A stretch of 64,000 nucleotides of DNA from Bettongia penicillata ogilbyi (GCA_023548195.1 JAJHZJ010000416.1:558001-622000); one strand, 5' to 3'; counted from the stretch's first letter, positions 43,737-56,843 are shown. Program-made: numbers and translations. The notes: a model not told the origin generated them from the letters alone.

Positions 43737-44331
43737 TGAGTGAGATGAGATTGTGAAGACTTTTCATAATAAAAAATATGGGGAATATTGTATTTTCTAA
43801 AATTTCTCTTCCATAAGGCCTCTCTTCTTGTGGATGGTCAGTTGCCCCTCCCTCTCCTTTCTAGCTACCAGCTTTCTTTGTGAAAGTGCTGTGGGCTGTA
43901 GCCAAAACTTGGAAATTACTCAAATCTCCCCTTTGTTTTCTTGTACTTTTGCCACATCAACATTACCAGCTCCCCCTTCTCCCTCTCCCCTCCTTTTTAA
44001 AGCCAGCAGCAGTTAAGTTAGGTATTAAATGAGGTAATTGTGTTGGGATAGGTGAAGATTTCCTGGGGTTTGTCTAGTTTTTCACACTTAGATTGTAAGC
44101 CTGTCTCCCAGCCAATGGAAAGGTAGGATAGTGGGGAGGTAGGATTCTCTGCGTTGGAGTATAAAAAATTATGCTTCAATTTCTGTAAGTTGCCTCCTTT
44201 CATCAGATTCCTTAACCTGGTGGAGGGGTGTCCCTTTCTCACAAGAATTGTAATAAATCATTTTTCTGTTCTTAGTGAGAAGCCTCTTGATTTTGATAAA
44301 ATTTTGAAAAAGGATATTTTTATCCCATACA
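43737..44331 (+). mobile_element. Solo LTR of an endogenous retrovirus-like element
   Basis: This 595-bp insertion in L1 ORF1 begins TGAGTGAG and ends CCATACA, so it has TG...CA termini. Promoter and polyadenylation elements occur in textbook order: CCAAT at 44112-44116, TATAAAA at 44160-44166, AATAAA at 44252-44257. L1 sequence resumes at once on the right ('ggttcaaaagcttactgaag'). Flanks AGTT / GGTT suggest a 4-bp target duplication with one change. No internal viral gene is present. A solo LTR arises by recombination between two LTRs. Family unknown. Confidence 0.7.
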
Positions 44332-44785
44332 GGTTCAAAAGCTTACTGAAGAAATTATTCCTTAAAAATTAGATTTGGACAAGTGGAAGCTAATGACACC
44401 TGAGACATCAAGAAACAATAAAACAAAGTAAAAGAATGAAAAATAAGAAATTGGGAAATATCTCCTCAGAAAAAAACAACTGATCTAGAAAATAGATTGA
44501 GGAGAGAGAATTTAAGAATTATTGGTATCCACCAATCATTACCAGAAAGAGGTCCTGAAATGAAAATTCACAGGAACACCACAGCTAAATTTCAAAACTC
44601 CCAGATCAAGGGGAAATTTCTACAAGCAACTAGAAAAAAAATTAAATACTGTGGGGCTACAGTCAGGATTACATCAGATTTAGTAATACCTACATTAAAT
44701 GACTAAAAGACATGGAACAAAAATATCCCAGAGAGCTAAAGAGCTGGGAGTTGCAACCAAGAATACCTTACTGCAAGGGCAAACA

Positions 44786-45565
44786 AAGTAGGATCTTTTG
44801 TTGTTTTTGTTTTAGTGTAATCAAGAAATATAATGGCTCTGTTTGTTCCAGGATCCATGCCATTTAGATTGTAAGGCCAAAGATCTTGGAAAGGTGGAGT
44901 GTGATGGCAATCAAATTAGGATCTTTTGCTGTTTTTGTTTTACTAAAAGTACCTCTGAATAATGTGATTAAAGAAGATCATTCCCACCCATTGATGGGCC
45001 TACCCATTGTGAGAAGCTTGATTAGGGGAGTACTTGGGATCCTCCTACCTTTTGTTTTTTCTACTGAGGCACTAGGTCGGAGGACTGTGCCCTCTGGCTC
45101 TAAAAAGTGTGTAAATATTCCGAGGGTGAGGTTTTACTTTGGGGTTTAGTTTTTGTAAGAAGGTTTGAGTGCCAGATGAGGACTCTGAGAAGCTGCTTTA
45201 AGGAGTCCTCAAGTTCTGAAAACCCAAATGTTGGTGCTTCCCTCTCTGGTAACTGTGGTCAGACAGTTGGACCTCTCTGTTGAATTCAACATGTCTGTTG
45301 ACTTTAAATTTCTCTGTTTTTTCTTTGAAGTTCAGAGTGCTGACTCCCCTGAAGTAGGTGAATGCTATAAGTTGTGTTGTGTTTGTCCCTTCATTCTCGA
45401 AGAGGACCATGACATCAAGATGTATGTGCTTGGTTAAAGGAATCATACATGTGCTTGATTAAAGTGATTATTAACCCCTCGAAAGTTGCTTTCATTTTAT
45501 GAATGCATATCTAAGAACCTGTGATAACAAATCCCTGTGTATGTTGGGGTGCTTACTGTTACACT
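44786..45565. mobile_element. Unclassified insertion in L1, LTR-like
   Basis: L1 text stops near 44785 ('caagaataccttactgcaag') and resumes near 45566 ('cttacccagcaaagttctg'). The insert contains a direct repeat 'aggatcttttg(t/c)tgtttttg' at 44791 and 44927, and a TGTAA...TTACA bounded segment from 44815 to 45565. An antisense RTE tail ('tcgaagaggaccatgacatc') lies at about 45395-45425. It could be a second decayed LTR with a SINE or LINE scrap. Confidence 0.4.
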
Positions 45566-48182
45566 TACCCAGCAAAGTTCTGTGTTATCCTGAATGGAAA
45601 AAAAAATGTATATTTAAGGAACTAAAGGACTTTTGTGAAGAAAAGAACAGAACTGGATGGAAAATTTGACCTACTAAGACACAGGAGAAACATAAGTAGC
45701 AAACATTAAAGGACTATTATAAAGGACTTAATGAAGTCAAAATTTTCTTATATGGCAAATTGTAACTCTTAAGAATGTTATTATTATTTGTGTAGTTTAA
45801 AAGAGTAGATAGAAGGCTTGGGGTTGAGTATATTGAGAGGATCCTAAAAATTGAAAATTGAGTAAGGAGAGGTAAAATGAAGCAATTATTTCATACAAAA
45901 GAGGCTTGACTGGAAGAACTGTTACAGAGAAAGCAGGATGGGGTGCTAGAACATTATTCTCATTAGAACAGAGATAAAGAAGGAATTTTTATGTGCATCT
46001 GGAAGGGTAAAAAGACTTTTACAGAGAAATAGGAAGGAGAGGGGACAGGATAAGGAAGGGACTTTTAGAAGGGTGTGTACATCAAGAAGCAGGAGAGTGG
46101 GCTAAGAGGATAAGAGAGGGATTCTTTAAAAGGGTGCAGATTAGGAAGGTAGTGGTTAGAAGTAAATCAAACTTGCGAGGAGGAACAGAATAAAATGAGG
46201 TGAAAAGGGTAGGTGAGGAAAAATAGGATGGAGGGAAATACAAAACTAGTAGTTATAACTTTGAATGTGAATGGGATGGACTCATCCATGAAATGGAAAT
46301 GGATAGTAGAATAGATTAAAAGTAAAAATCTGCTACTATGTTGTTTACTAGAAACACATTTTAAAATGAGAGATACACACAGAGTTAAAATAAAGGGCTG
46401 GAGTAGAATTTATTATGCTTTAGCTGAGGGAAAAAAAAAGCAGGGATAATAATCATGATCTCAGACCAAGAAAAATCTAAAATGTATTTAATTAATAGAG
46501 ATAAACACGGAAACTACATTAGGACGAAATATACCATAAAAGTAAAGCAATAACAATATTAAACCTATATACACACACCAAATGCTACAGCATCTAAATT
46601 TTTAGAGAAAAAGTTAAATGAATTAGAGGTGGAAATGGTGATACTATAATAGTGAGGGACTTTAAGCTTTCCCTCTCAGAATTAGATAAATATAGCCAAA
46701 AAACAAATAAGAAAGAAGTTAAGGAGATGAATAAAATCTTAGATAAGATAGATAATATAGATATCTGGAAAGAACTTTTTCTCAGTGGTACATGGTACCT
46801 TTCAAAAATTGACACTATATTACAGCATAAAAATTTCATAGTTAAATGCAACTTTGTCAGATCACAATACAATAAAATTACATTCAATAAGGAACCATGG
46901 AAACATGGATGAAAAACTAATTGGAGATTAAACATCCTAATCCTAAAGAAATAGTGGGTTAAGGAATGAAGAGAATGACAACAATGAGATAATATATCAA
47001 AACAAAAGGGATGCATGAAAAGCAGTAATAAAAGGAAAAGTTCTATCTCTAAATGCTTGGATCAATAAAAGAGAGAAAGAGTACACCAAAAAATTCAGTG
47101 TGCAATTTAAAAAATTAGGAAAATAAATTTAAAATCCCCAATTAAACATCAAATTGAAAATCTAAAAATTAAAGGCAAAATTAATAATATTGAATTTAAG
47201 AAAATCATTTAATAACTAAAACTAGGAATTGGATTTATGAAAAAACCAATACAATAGATAAAATTTTAGTTAATATGATCTAAAAAGAGAGAAGAAAACC
47301 AAATTACTAGTATCAAAAAATGAAAAAAGGTGAATAAATCACTAATGAAGACAAAATCAAAACAGTAATTAAAAGTTATCTTGCCCAATTATATGCCAAC
47401 AAATTTAACAATTTAAGTGAAATGGGAAAATATTTACAAAAATATAAACTACCTAGATTAACAGAAGAGGAAATAGAGTATCTAAATAAACCAGGGTTAG
47501 GAAAAGAAATTGAACAGACCATAAATGAGCTCTCTAAGAAAAAGACATCAAGACTAGATGGATTTACAAGTGAATTCTACCAAATATTTAAAGATCAACT
47601 AATTCTAATGCTAAATAAATTCTTTGGAATAATGGGCAAAGAAGGAATCCTAATAAACTCCTTTTATGAAATGAATATGGTACTGAATACCTAAACCAGA
47701 AAGAGTAAAAGCAGAAAAAGAAAATGATAGAACAATTACATTAGTGAATATGGATGCAGAAAATAAAAAAAAAAATACTGGCCAGGAAACTACAATAATA
47801 TGTCACAAGAGGATTATGGAGAAAGGAAAAGAACCTATATATTCTAAAATATATATAGCAGTCCTCTTTGTGCTGGCAAAGAACTCGAAATTGAGGAAAT
47901 ATCCATCAATTGGAAATGGCTAAACAAGTTGTGGTATATGATTGTGATGGAATACTACTATGCAGTTAGAAATGATGAGTCAACTGATTTTAGAAAAACA
48001 TGGAAAGACTTGCATGATGAAATCTGAAGTGAGCAGAACTAGACAACACCGTGTACAGTAATAGCAATATATGTATATGTGTGTGTGTCTGATGGTGGCC
48101 CTTCTCTAGTGAGGGATAGGGTTGGAAGAAAGACAATTTGAAACTTGTAAATGTAACAAAAAAAAATTAAATTTAAAAAAAA

Positions 48183-49340
48183 GAATTATTGCATTACTTG
48201 AAAGCCATGATTTTAAAAAAGAAACAGCTTAGCTATAGACACTATATTTTAAGAAATTATAAAGGAAAATTGCCCCCCCCCAATAACTTAGATCCAGAGG
48301 GTAAAATAGAAATTGAAAGAATCTACTGACCACCCACTAAAAGAGATCTCAAAGTAAAAACTCCTAGGGATATTATAGTCAAACCTCAGAGTTCCCAACT
48401 CAAGGAGAAAATATTATAAGCAGCCAGAAGAAACATTTCAAATATCATGGAGCCACAGCCAGGATCACACAAGATTTAGCAGCTTGTACATTAAAGGACT
48501 GGAGGGCTTGGGATAGTATATTCCAGAAGGCAAAGGAGTTAGGATTATAACCAATAATGATCTATCCCTAAAAACTAGTATAGTTCTTTTTTCCCCTCAA
48601 ATTTATTTATTTTTTTGTTTTCAGTTCTCAGTAAGTTTCACTTTCATAAATTTTACATTTTCTCCCTCTCCCTCCCCTTGACAGCATACAATTTTATATG
48701 GTCTCAACATACACATTTTTATTAAATACATTTACTCACCAGTCATGTTGCATAGAAGAATTATAATGAATATTATATAATCTTTTAGGGAAAAGTGGGT
48801 ATTTACTGAAATTGGAACTTAGGGGCAGAGTAAAAAGAGAAAAAGAAGGATAAGTGGAAGAAAATAAGATGAAGGGAAATACACAGTAATCAGAATTGTG
48901 AATATGAATGGGATGAACTCAGTCATAAAAAGGAAGTGGATAGCAGAATGAATTAGAAACCAGAATCCAACAATATGTTGTTTATGAGAGATACACTTGA
49001 AACAGGAAAACACACACTCAAGAGTTAGAAAAAGTGGGGAGAGGGCTGGAGCAGAATTGACTATACTTCAGCTAAAGTAAAAAAGTCAGGGGTAATAATC
49101 ATGATCTCAGACAAAACAAAAGTAAAAGTAGACCTAATTAAAAAATATTATCAAGGAAATGACATTTTGCTAAAAGGTACCATAGACAATGAAAGAATAT
49201 CAAAAAATTTTACATAATTTTCCCTGATAAAATCTTCATTTTTCAATTTCATAAAAGTAAGAGCCATCCCCAATTGTTAAATGGGGAACAGGCAGTTTTC
49301 AAAAGAAGAAATCAAAGTTCTTTATAGTCACATGTTGTGA
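48183..49340 (+). mobile_element. Older LINE-1 fragments
   Basis: 48183-48600 is ORF1 C-terminal text ('attgcattacttgaaagcca', 'aagatttagcagcttgtaca'). 48795-49200 is ORF2 endonuclease text ('gtgaatatgaatgggatgaa', 'aatcatgatctcagacaaaa'). 49255-49335 is from ORF2 3' coding ('aatggggaacaggcagtttt'). Large parts are missing between them. Confidence 0.7.
48604..48780 (-). mobile_element. LINE-1 3'-end fragment (antisense)
   Basis: The plus strand starts with 'atttatttatttttttgttt' and reads 'cttgacagcatacaatttta' and 'ccagtcatgttgcatagaag', the complement of an L1 3' UTR and tail. It interrupts the older L1. Confidence 0.65.
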
Positions 49341-49487
49341 TTAAAATTAAGATAAACTCAGGCACAAAGCTCCAAGCATGGTCAATTTATTATTAAACCA
49401 CAAATTTGCCAACAGAATCTCAGCCTCCTCACTTAGCTTAGGGCCTGAATGAACACCAAAAGATAATTTTTATAAACAATAGCCCAA
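49341..49487. other. Short unassigned stretch
   Basis: The text 'taaactcaggcacaaagctc' and 'ccacaaatttgccaacagaa' matches nothing I can name. Confidence 0.3.
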
Positions 49488-52040
49488 GGGGTGGAGTAAC
49501 AGCACAGATTTTCTAGAGCACTCCCACCAAGCCCAGCCAAATACCTGTAAAAAAAATGGCTCTAAACAAATTCTGGAGCTGCAGAACCCACAGAATGATG
49601 GAGTGAAGCAAATCTCCAGCCCAACATAGCCAGGAAGTGTCTATCACGTCACGCTGGGAGCAGAGCACAGTCCAGTGTGGGCTGTGAGGGACTTGAGCAG
49701 CCTTTGGGGAGACTGAATTTCTCACACATGTGGTGGTTTCCAGACTTCATGACCCCAAAATGCTGAGGATAAATTGGAAGGTCAGTGGGAAAAGCCTGTG
49801 GAGCCAGTGTAGGAGAGGGAAGTGGTTCAGCCCCAGTCAGGGCTGTAGAGAGGGGAAGGGGCAGAAGAACAGGTGGCAGCCACAGCAGCAGCAGGGGCAG
49901 CTGCAGCCACTGTTTCTGGAGGTCAAGGCCCACAGATTGTGGAGGGATCTTGTGACTGACAGTACATCCTCAACCCCTACTGGAAGCAGAGAATTACCTT
50001 GACAAAGAGCTCAAAAGTCAAATAAATGGCTAGTGAAATGAGCAAAAACCAGAAAAAGAATCAGACTATAGAATTTTACTTTGGTGACAAGAAAGACCAA
50101 AGCATGCAAAGAAGAAAAGAAAGTCAAAGCTCCTCCATCCAAAGTCTCCAAAAAAAATATGAATTGGTCTCAGGCCATGGAAGAGCTCAAAAAGGATTTT
50201 GAAAATCAAGTAAGAGAAGCAGAGCAAAAATTGGGAAGAGAAATGAGAGTAATGCAAGAAAATAATGAAAAATGAGTCAACTGCTTGCTAAAGGAGATCT
50301 CAAAAAATGTTGAAGAAAATAACACTTTAAAAAATAGACTAACCCAAATGGCTAAAAAGCAGAATTGGCCAGATGGAAAAGGAGATCCAAAAGCTCACTG
50401 AAGAAAATAATTCCTTAACGATTAGAATGGAAAAGATGGAATCTTATGATTTCATGAAACATCAAGAAATTATAAAACAAAATCAAAGGAATGAAAAATA
50501 GCAGACAATGTGAAATACCTCGTTGGAAAAAACAACTGACCTGGAAAATAGATCCAGGAAAGACAATTTAAAAATTATGTGACTGAAAGCCATGACCAAA
50601 AAAAGAGCCTAGACATCATCTTTCATGAAATTATCAAGGAAAACTGCCTTGATATTTTATAACCCGAGGGTAAAATAAATATTGAAAGAATCCACTGATC
50701 ACCTTCTGAAAGAGATCTAAAAAGAAAAACTCTGAAGAATATTGTAGCCAAATTCCAGAGTTCCCAGATCAAAGAGAAAATATTGCAAGCAGCTAGAAAG
50801 AAACGATAAGTATTGTGGAAATACAATCAGGATAACACAAGATCTAGCAACTTCTATATTAAGGGATCAAAGGGCTTGGAATATGATATTCCAGAAGTGA
50901 AAGGAGCTAGGATTAAAACCAAGAATCACCTACCCAGCAAAACTGAGTATAATACTACAGGGGAAAAAGGGTCATTCAATGAAATAGAGGTCTTACAAGC
51001 ATTCTTGGTGAAAAGCCCCAAGCTGAATAGAAAATTTGACTTTCAAATACAAGAATCAAGAGAAGCATGAAAAGGTAAACAGGAAAGAGAAATCATAAGG
51101 GACTTACTAAAGTTGAACTGTTTACATTCCTACATGGAAAGATGATATTTTTAACTTGACACTTTTCTCAGTATTTGGGTAGTTGGATGGATTATATACA
51201 TATGAACAGAGGGCACAGGGTGAGTTGAAGGGATGATATCTAAACAAATAAAATTAAGGGGTGAGAGAGGAATACATTGGGAAGAGAAAGGGGGAAATGG
51301 AATGGGTCAAATTATCTCTCATAAAAGAGGAAAGAAAAAGCATTTTCAATGGAGGGAAAAGGGGAGAGGGGAGGTAAGAGGGTAACAGTGAAGCTTACTC
51401 TCATCACATTTGGCTGAAGGAGGCAATAACATGCACACTCAACTTGGTATGAAAATCTATCTTATATTACAGGAAAGTAAAGTGTGTGTGGGAAATAATA
51501 GAAGAGAAGGCAAAAGGGAGGAGCGGGTAATTAGAAGTAAACACTTTTGGGGAGGGACAAGGGCAAAAGAGAGAATAGAATTAATAGAGGGGCAGAATAG
51601 GATGGAGGGAAATATAGTTAGTCTTTCATAACATGACTTTTATGGAAGTCTTTTGCATAACTACACATGTATAAGCTATACTGAATTGCTTGACTTCTCA
51701 GTGTGGATGGATGGGGAGGGAGGAAGGGAGAGAAGTTGGAACTCAAAGTTTTAGGAACAAATGTTGAGAATTGTTTTTATATGCAACTGGGAAACAAGAA
51801 ATACAGGTAATGGGGTATAGAAATCTATCTTGCCCTACAAGAAAATAGAGGAGGTGGGATTAAGGGAAGGGAGGTGTGTGATAGAAGGGAGGGCAGATTT
51901 GGAGAGGGGGTAATCAGAATGCATGGTGTCTTGGATGGGGGGAAGACAGAAATGGGGAGAAAATTTGGAACTCAAAATCTTGTGGAAATGAATGTTGAAA
52001 ACTAAAAATAAATAAATAAATTTAAAAAATAAATAATAGC
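49488..52040 (+). mobile_element. Third HAL1 copy, decayed ORF1
   Basis: It starts 'ggggtggagtaacagcacag'. ORF1 relics run from the ATG at 50038 ('MSKNQKKNQTIEFYF', 'MEELKKDFENQVREAEQKLG', 'LENRSRKDNLKIM', 'ARIKTKNHLPSKTEYN') to about 51068. The 3' UTR then leads to the A-rich tail at 52005-52040, with no ORF2. At least several frameshifts and stops are present. Flanks 'aacaatagccc' and 'aataatagcagcc' may be a decayed target duplication. About 2.55 kb. Confidence 0.85.
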
Positions 52041-52474
52041 AGCCAAAACCAGAAGGCAGCATCAGAGATGGGGAAAACAATTCTATCAGTTACAAAGTCA
52101 GAAGCATCATAGATGTGGAGGACAATATGATTGGCCAGAAATTTGGGATGCAAAGCTAACAACAACCCCTCCTTCCATTTTGTCACTATGGAAAATTCAT
52201 TGGTGGTGTCTACCTGCGTGACAAGTCAGTGTTACAGTAATAACAGACCAGGTTTTCTTAAAGGACAGCAAGTATTGCAAAGATAACAGACCAGACTCCC
52301 TGGCATCTATCTCCATCTTTCAAGAAATAACAGATTTCCTTGACACAAGAATAGAACAGAGACTAGCAGGAAAATCAAACTTTTAAATTTAGTTCAGAGA
52401 TAATGACTGATTTTCCAGAAATCTGAACTTCCAAACTTAGCTCAGAGAAAAGTGAAATGTGACTTAGGTCACAT

Positions 52475-52625
52475 TTCGTGTGTGTTCATCGTTCATTGCC
52501 GAAGAAGACCATGCCATCAGAGAAATGATGACATGACTTGCACTTGACTTTGTTTTGAGTGAAGGAGGGCTGTGCAGATCACCAGCCTCACTTCTCCTCC
52601 AGAGCTACACAAATGATAGCAGTAA
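52475..52625 (-). mobile_element. RTE-tailed SINE body (antisense)
   Basis: The plus strand reads 'gccgaagaagaccatgccat', 'atgacatgacttgcacttga' and 'cctcacttctcctccagagc', the complement of 8930-9045. The tRNA-like head is missing. Confidence 0.75.
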
Positions 52626-52659
52626 TACAAAAGAAAATCAATTACAGAATAGAATCAAT

Positions 52660-53595
52660 TTGATTTTCTCAATTTTCACATATAAAAATGCTCTAAATCA
52701 CTATTGGTTAGAGAAATACAAATTAAAATAACTTTGAGGTACTAACTCATACCTATCAGATTAGTTAACATGATAGAAAATGAAAATGACAAATGCTGGA
52801 GAGGAAGTGGAAAAATGGGTACACTAAGGCACTAATGACAGAGTTGTAAAATGGTCCAACTATCCTGGAGAACAATTTGGAACTATACCTAAAGAACTAT
52901 TAAACTGTGCGTATACATATATACATATATGTATGTATACATATGTATATGTGTATGTATGTGTGTATGTATATTTCATATATATACATGTATATATATG
53001 TTTATAGCAGATCTTTTGTGGTGGCAAAGAATTGGAAATTACCCAGCAGATGGGTAGTGGCTGAACAAGTTGTGGCATATGATTGTGATGGAATACTATT
53101 GTGCTAGAAACATATACACCCTGATGAGCAGGGTCAGATGAGCAGAAAATTCTCAGAAGACTTATATGAACTGATGAAAAGCAAAGTGAGTGAAAGCAGG
53201 AGAGCACTGTATCCAGCAACAGCAATATTGTAACAATGATCAACTGTGAAAGATTTAACTACCCTGATCAATGAAATGATCCAAGACAATTTCAAAGGAC
53301 CCAGAATAAAAAGTACCATCTATCTTCAGAGAGAAATCTGATAAACTCTGAATGCAGATTGCGGTACATTTTTTAAAACTTTATGTTCCTTGCTTTTTAT
53401 TGTTTTCTTTTTTCCAACATGCCTAATGTGGAAATATGTTTTGTATGACTTCATATGTATAATTGAAATCATAATTGCTTGTCTTCTCAATGGTGGGGTT
53501 GGGGGGGATAAAGGAGGGAGGAAGAAAATTTGGAACTAAAAAAATTATTTTAAATGAATGCTAAAAAATAAATGAATGAATGAATGAAAGGGGAA
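52660..53595 (+). mobile_element. LINE-1 ORF2 C-terminus and 3' UTR
   Basis: Text order: 'gctctaaatcactattggtt', 'tcatacctatcagattagtt', 'aacaatttggaactatacct', a TATG microsatellite (52905-53005), 'gtggtggcaaagaattggaa', 'gatggaatactattgtgcta' and 'catctatcttcagagagaaa', then an A-rich end. The coding relic resembles MEYY-type L1 ORF2 C-termini. Confidence 0.8.
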
Positions 53596-53674
53596 ATTTT
53601 GACTCCATAAGAACAAGAGGGTAGAAATATAATTAGAAGGAAGGAAAGCAGTTTGTTTACAAAAGTTTTCAAGA

Positions 53675-53940
53675 TTTTAGTGGACTAAAAAGCTCAATAT
53701 GAGGTAACAATGTGACATGGAAATCAAAAAAGTTAATTCAGCACTGGGCTTTTAAGAGAGGCAGTTTCTAATAGTAAGCAGAGAATAATCCCACTACAAT
53801 CTGTCCTGGCCATATCAATCATCAGTAGGATTATGGTCATTTCCGGGCATCACAGTTTACAAGAGAAATGACACACTGGAGAGCGTCCAAATGAGGGCAA
53901 TCAAAATGAAGAAAGGACTCCAGAACTGCTATTCTTTCCT
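53675..53940 (+). mobile_element. L3/CR1 3' coding fragment (sense)
   Basis: The text 'attttagtggactaaaaagc', 'tcaatatgaggtaacaatgt' and 'cactggagagcgtccaaatg' matches the CR1/L3 region encoding 'VDSKLNMSQQC' and 'LERVQMRA'. Confidence 0.65.
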
Positions 53941-55637
53941 TCCTTATAAAATTTTTTTTAAAGACAGTCTCTGTATCTGATATATCTCTGTATAGAGATC
54001 CTAGGAAGAAAACTTACAAAAATAGCATAGCCAAGTTTCAAAATTCCCAGGTTAAAGAGAAAATCTTGCAAGCAACAAGGAAAAAAGTAATTTAAATACT
54101 GTGGGAAAAGTCAGGATTTCATTAGACCTAGCACTTCTACACTAAAAGACTGCAAGTCTTTGAACATCACATTTTGAAGAGCAAAGCAGCTGAGTATGCA
54201 TCCAAGAATAACTTATCCAACTTATCCAACAAAGTTTAAAATAGTTCTGAATGAAAAAAAAGACCAAAACTCAATGCAAAATTCAATATAAAAGATTCAG
54301 AAGAAACATAAAGAAATCATTAAAAATCTAATTATAAGACAAGGATTAAGGTTAAATTGTTTACTTATATATGAGAATATATTCTTAAAACTGCTATTAC
54401 TAAGGTAGTTTGAAAGAAAGGTTGGGGTTGAGTTGTATAGGATGAGGTTATTAAAAAACCAAAATTATGTAGAAAAAGGTTAAAAGAAGAAATTATCTAA
54501 TGAAAACAGGGTGTGAAATAAAAGCTAATGTAGAGGAAGCAGATTGGGGTGAAGGAGTGATAATACTGAAAACTAATTTTCATCTGGGTTGAAGAGGAGC
54601 ATAAGGTTTAGGAGTTTTCTGAACTAGAGAGGTGAGAAAACAGGGGGATAGGGCAGGGAGGGACTTTTAGAAGGGTGTATAGATTAGGATTAGGAGCATG
54701 AGGAGAATAGATAAGAGAGGGACTTTTAGAGGGGTGGCTAAAATAAGGAACAAGTGGGTAAAGGGAAAAGACAAGGTAACCAGGATAGGGTGAAAAGAGA
54801 GACTGAGAAGGAAAACAGTGAGTAAAATAATTAGATGGAGGGAAATTCACAAATCATAAATAACTTTCAATGTGAATTAGAAAAAGTAATAAAATTCATT
54901 TAGAAAAAAGGGCAAGAATATCAAAAGAAATAATGGGGGAAAAAGTATAAAGGAAGGATTAGCAGTACCAGATCTTAAATTGTATTATAAGACAGTAGTT
55001 ATCAAAACTATCTGGTATTGGCTAAGAAACAGAAAGGTTGATCAATGGAATAGAGTAGACATACAACTAGCAGCAAATAAACATAATAACCTTGTGTTCA
55101 GCATGTGTGAAGACTTAAGATTTTGAGATAAGAATTCATCATTTGATAAAAATTTTTGGGAAAACTAGAAAGCAGTATGGCAGAAACGGGGCAGCGATGA
55201 ACATCTTACACTATTTACCAAGATAAGGTCAAAATGGACATATGACCTAAATATAAAGAGATTTTACAAGAAAATTCAAGAACATTACTTTACCAGTCTT
55301 ATGGATAGGCAAACAATTTATGAATAAATAGGAGACAGAGAGCAAAGTTAGATGTAAAATGGGTAAGTCCAATTACATTAAATTAAAAAGGTTTTGTACA
55401 AATAAAACAAATACAGCCCAAATCAGAAAGCAAGCAGAAAATTGGGAGTGGGGGGCAGAATTCTATAGACAGTTTATCAGATAAAGGTCTCATGTCTAAA
55501 ATATTTGAAGAATTTTGTCAAATCTATAAGAGTAAGAGTCAATACCCAATAGATAAATGGTCAAAGGATATGAACATGCACTTTTCCAATGAAGTAATCA
55601 AAATAATTTATAGTCATGTGAAAAAAATGCTCTAAAT

Positions 55638-56843
55638 CAGAGGTTCCCAAACTTATTTGACCTACCATCTCCTTCAAAAAAATTACTCAGGTCCCCCCTT
55701 TTCTTTAACCCTTTAACAGTTTTTTTAAAATTTGTGTCATTTAAAAAATATTTAAGATATATTTTTTAAAAAATGACACATCATATGAATGCAATGGAAT
55801 ACTATTGTGCTATAAGAAATGATGAACAGGTGGATTTCATAAATATGTGGATAGACTTATATGAATTGCTGCTGAGTGAAGTGAGCAGAACCAGGAGAGC
55901 ATTATACACAGTAACAGCCACAGTGCTCAAGGTCTGTTTGATAGACTTATCCCTTCACAGCAATGCAAGGACCTTTATTATATAAATAAATATATAATAT
56001 ATATTTATATTATATATAATGTAATATATATAATTTATAACCACATATGTAAATAAATATAATATATATTATTATATAAAGTCCATTATTATGCAAAATG
56101 CCATCTACATCCAGAAAAAGAACTATGGAGTCTGAACGCAGAATGAAACAGACTATTTTCTCTTTTATGTTTGGTTTTGTTTTAGTTTTTTTCATGCTTT
56201 CTCCCATTCATTTTAATTCTTCTATGCATCATGACTATTGTGAAAATGTGTTTAATAAGAATGCATGTGTAGAGCCCATATAAGATTGCATGCTGTCTTG
56301 GGGAGGGAAGGAGAGAAAATTTAAAACTTATCAAAGTGATTGTTGAAAATTGAAAATAAATAAATAAATTTGGAAAAGAAAAAAGAAAAAAATGATGTAT
56401 CTTAAATTTAATAATTTATTGTTCATTTGTGGGTTTTTCCTGCACAAAATTTTGATGATGCAATATTGTGTCATGTAACCATATAGTATTGTATTGTAAA
56501 CAAATCATTACATGCATGTATTCTTGCTATGCATGCTGGACTTCCTGACAACTCATAGTGTTGCTTGTGAACACTTGCTTGGTGAGATCAGACTTGACTG
56601 CTAATTAGTTATAACTTGCATTTTATGTGTTTATTTGAAAAATTATGTAATTGTTACAACTTTGACTCTGTTACCCAACAGATAAAACATGTATGAACAG
56701 TTTTTTGAAAAATTTTTGTCTTCTTTCATTATTCTTCCACCGACCCTTATTTTTATTCAATGCCCCCCCAACGCTCCTACTGCCCCCCCCCGATCATTTC
56801 AGTGTCCCTCAGGGAGTGGTATTGCCCACTTTGGAAACCTCTG
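55638..56843. mobile_element. hAT-like element, itself interrupted
   Basis: It starts CAGAGGTTCCCAAACTTATT and ends 'ccactttggaaacctctg', inverted termini typical of Charlie-type hAT elements. About 0.6 kb once the L1 insert at 55784-56390 is removed. The internal part (56400-56820) contains no usable transposase frame. The left flank CTCTAAAT belongs to the host L1. The right copy of the target appears shortened. Confidence 0.7.
55784..56390 (+). mobile_element. LINE-1 3' end inside the hAT element
   Basis: It encodes MEYYCAIRNDEQVDF, then 'LYELLLSEVSRTRRALYTV', near the ORF2 C-terminus. An AT-rich run (55980-56085) and the 3' UTR ('ggagtctgaacgcagaatga', 'cttggggagggaaggagaga') with A-tail follow. 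Flanks AAAATGACACATC and AAAATGATGTATC share 10 of 13 bases, a likely decayed TSD. Confidence 0.75.

Larger units (their letters stand above)
42704..48180 (+). mobile_element. LINE-1 copy with ORF1, partial ORF2 and two insertions
   Basis: The element starts 'gggtcaagatggcagagcag'. ORF1 relics lie at about 43380-43735 and 44332-44785 ('NLRIIGIH', 'KGKFLQATRKKIKYCGATV'), with an internal loss near 44525. The region to about 46240 is inter-ORF. ORF2 endonuclease text begins near 46255 ('TLNVNGMDSSMKWKW', 'LLCCLLETHFKMRDTHR', 'IIMISD') and continues to about 46780. The start of RT is at 47422-47694 ('[18 protein letters not shown]', '[14 protein letters not shown]'). The core RT is missing, and the text jumps near 47830 to the ORF2 C-terminus and 3' UTR (47855-48180). 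Insertions at 43737-44331 (solo LTR) and about 44786-45565 break it. Non-functional. Confidence 0.8.

Noticed and set aside
46594..47016. Minus-strand frame of 140 codons
   Set aside because: Antisense to decayed L1 ORF2 endonuclease text on the plus strand.
52860..53243. Minus-strand frame of 127 codons
   Set aside because: Antisense to an L1 3' end containing a TATG microsatellite.
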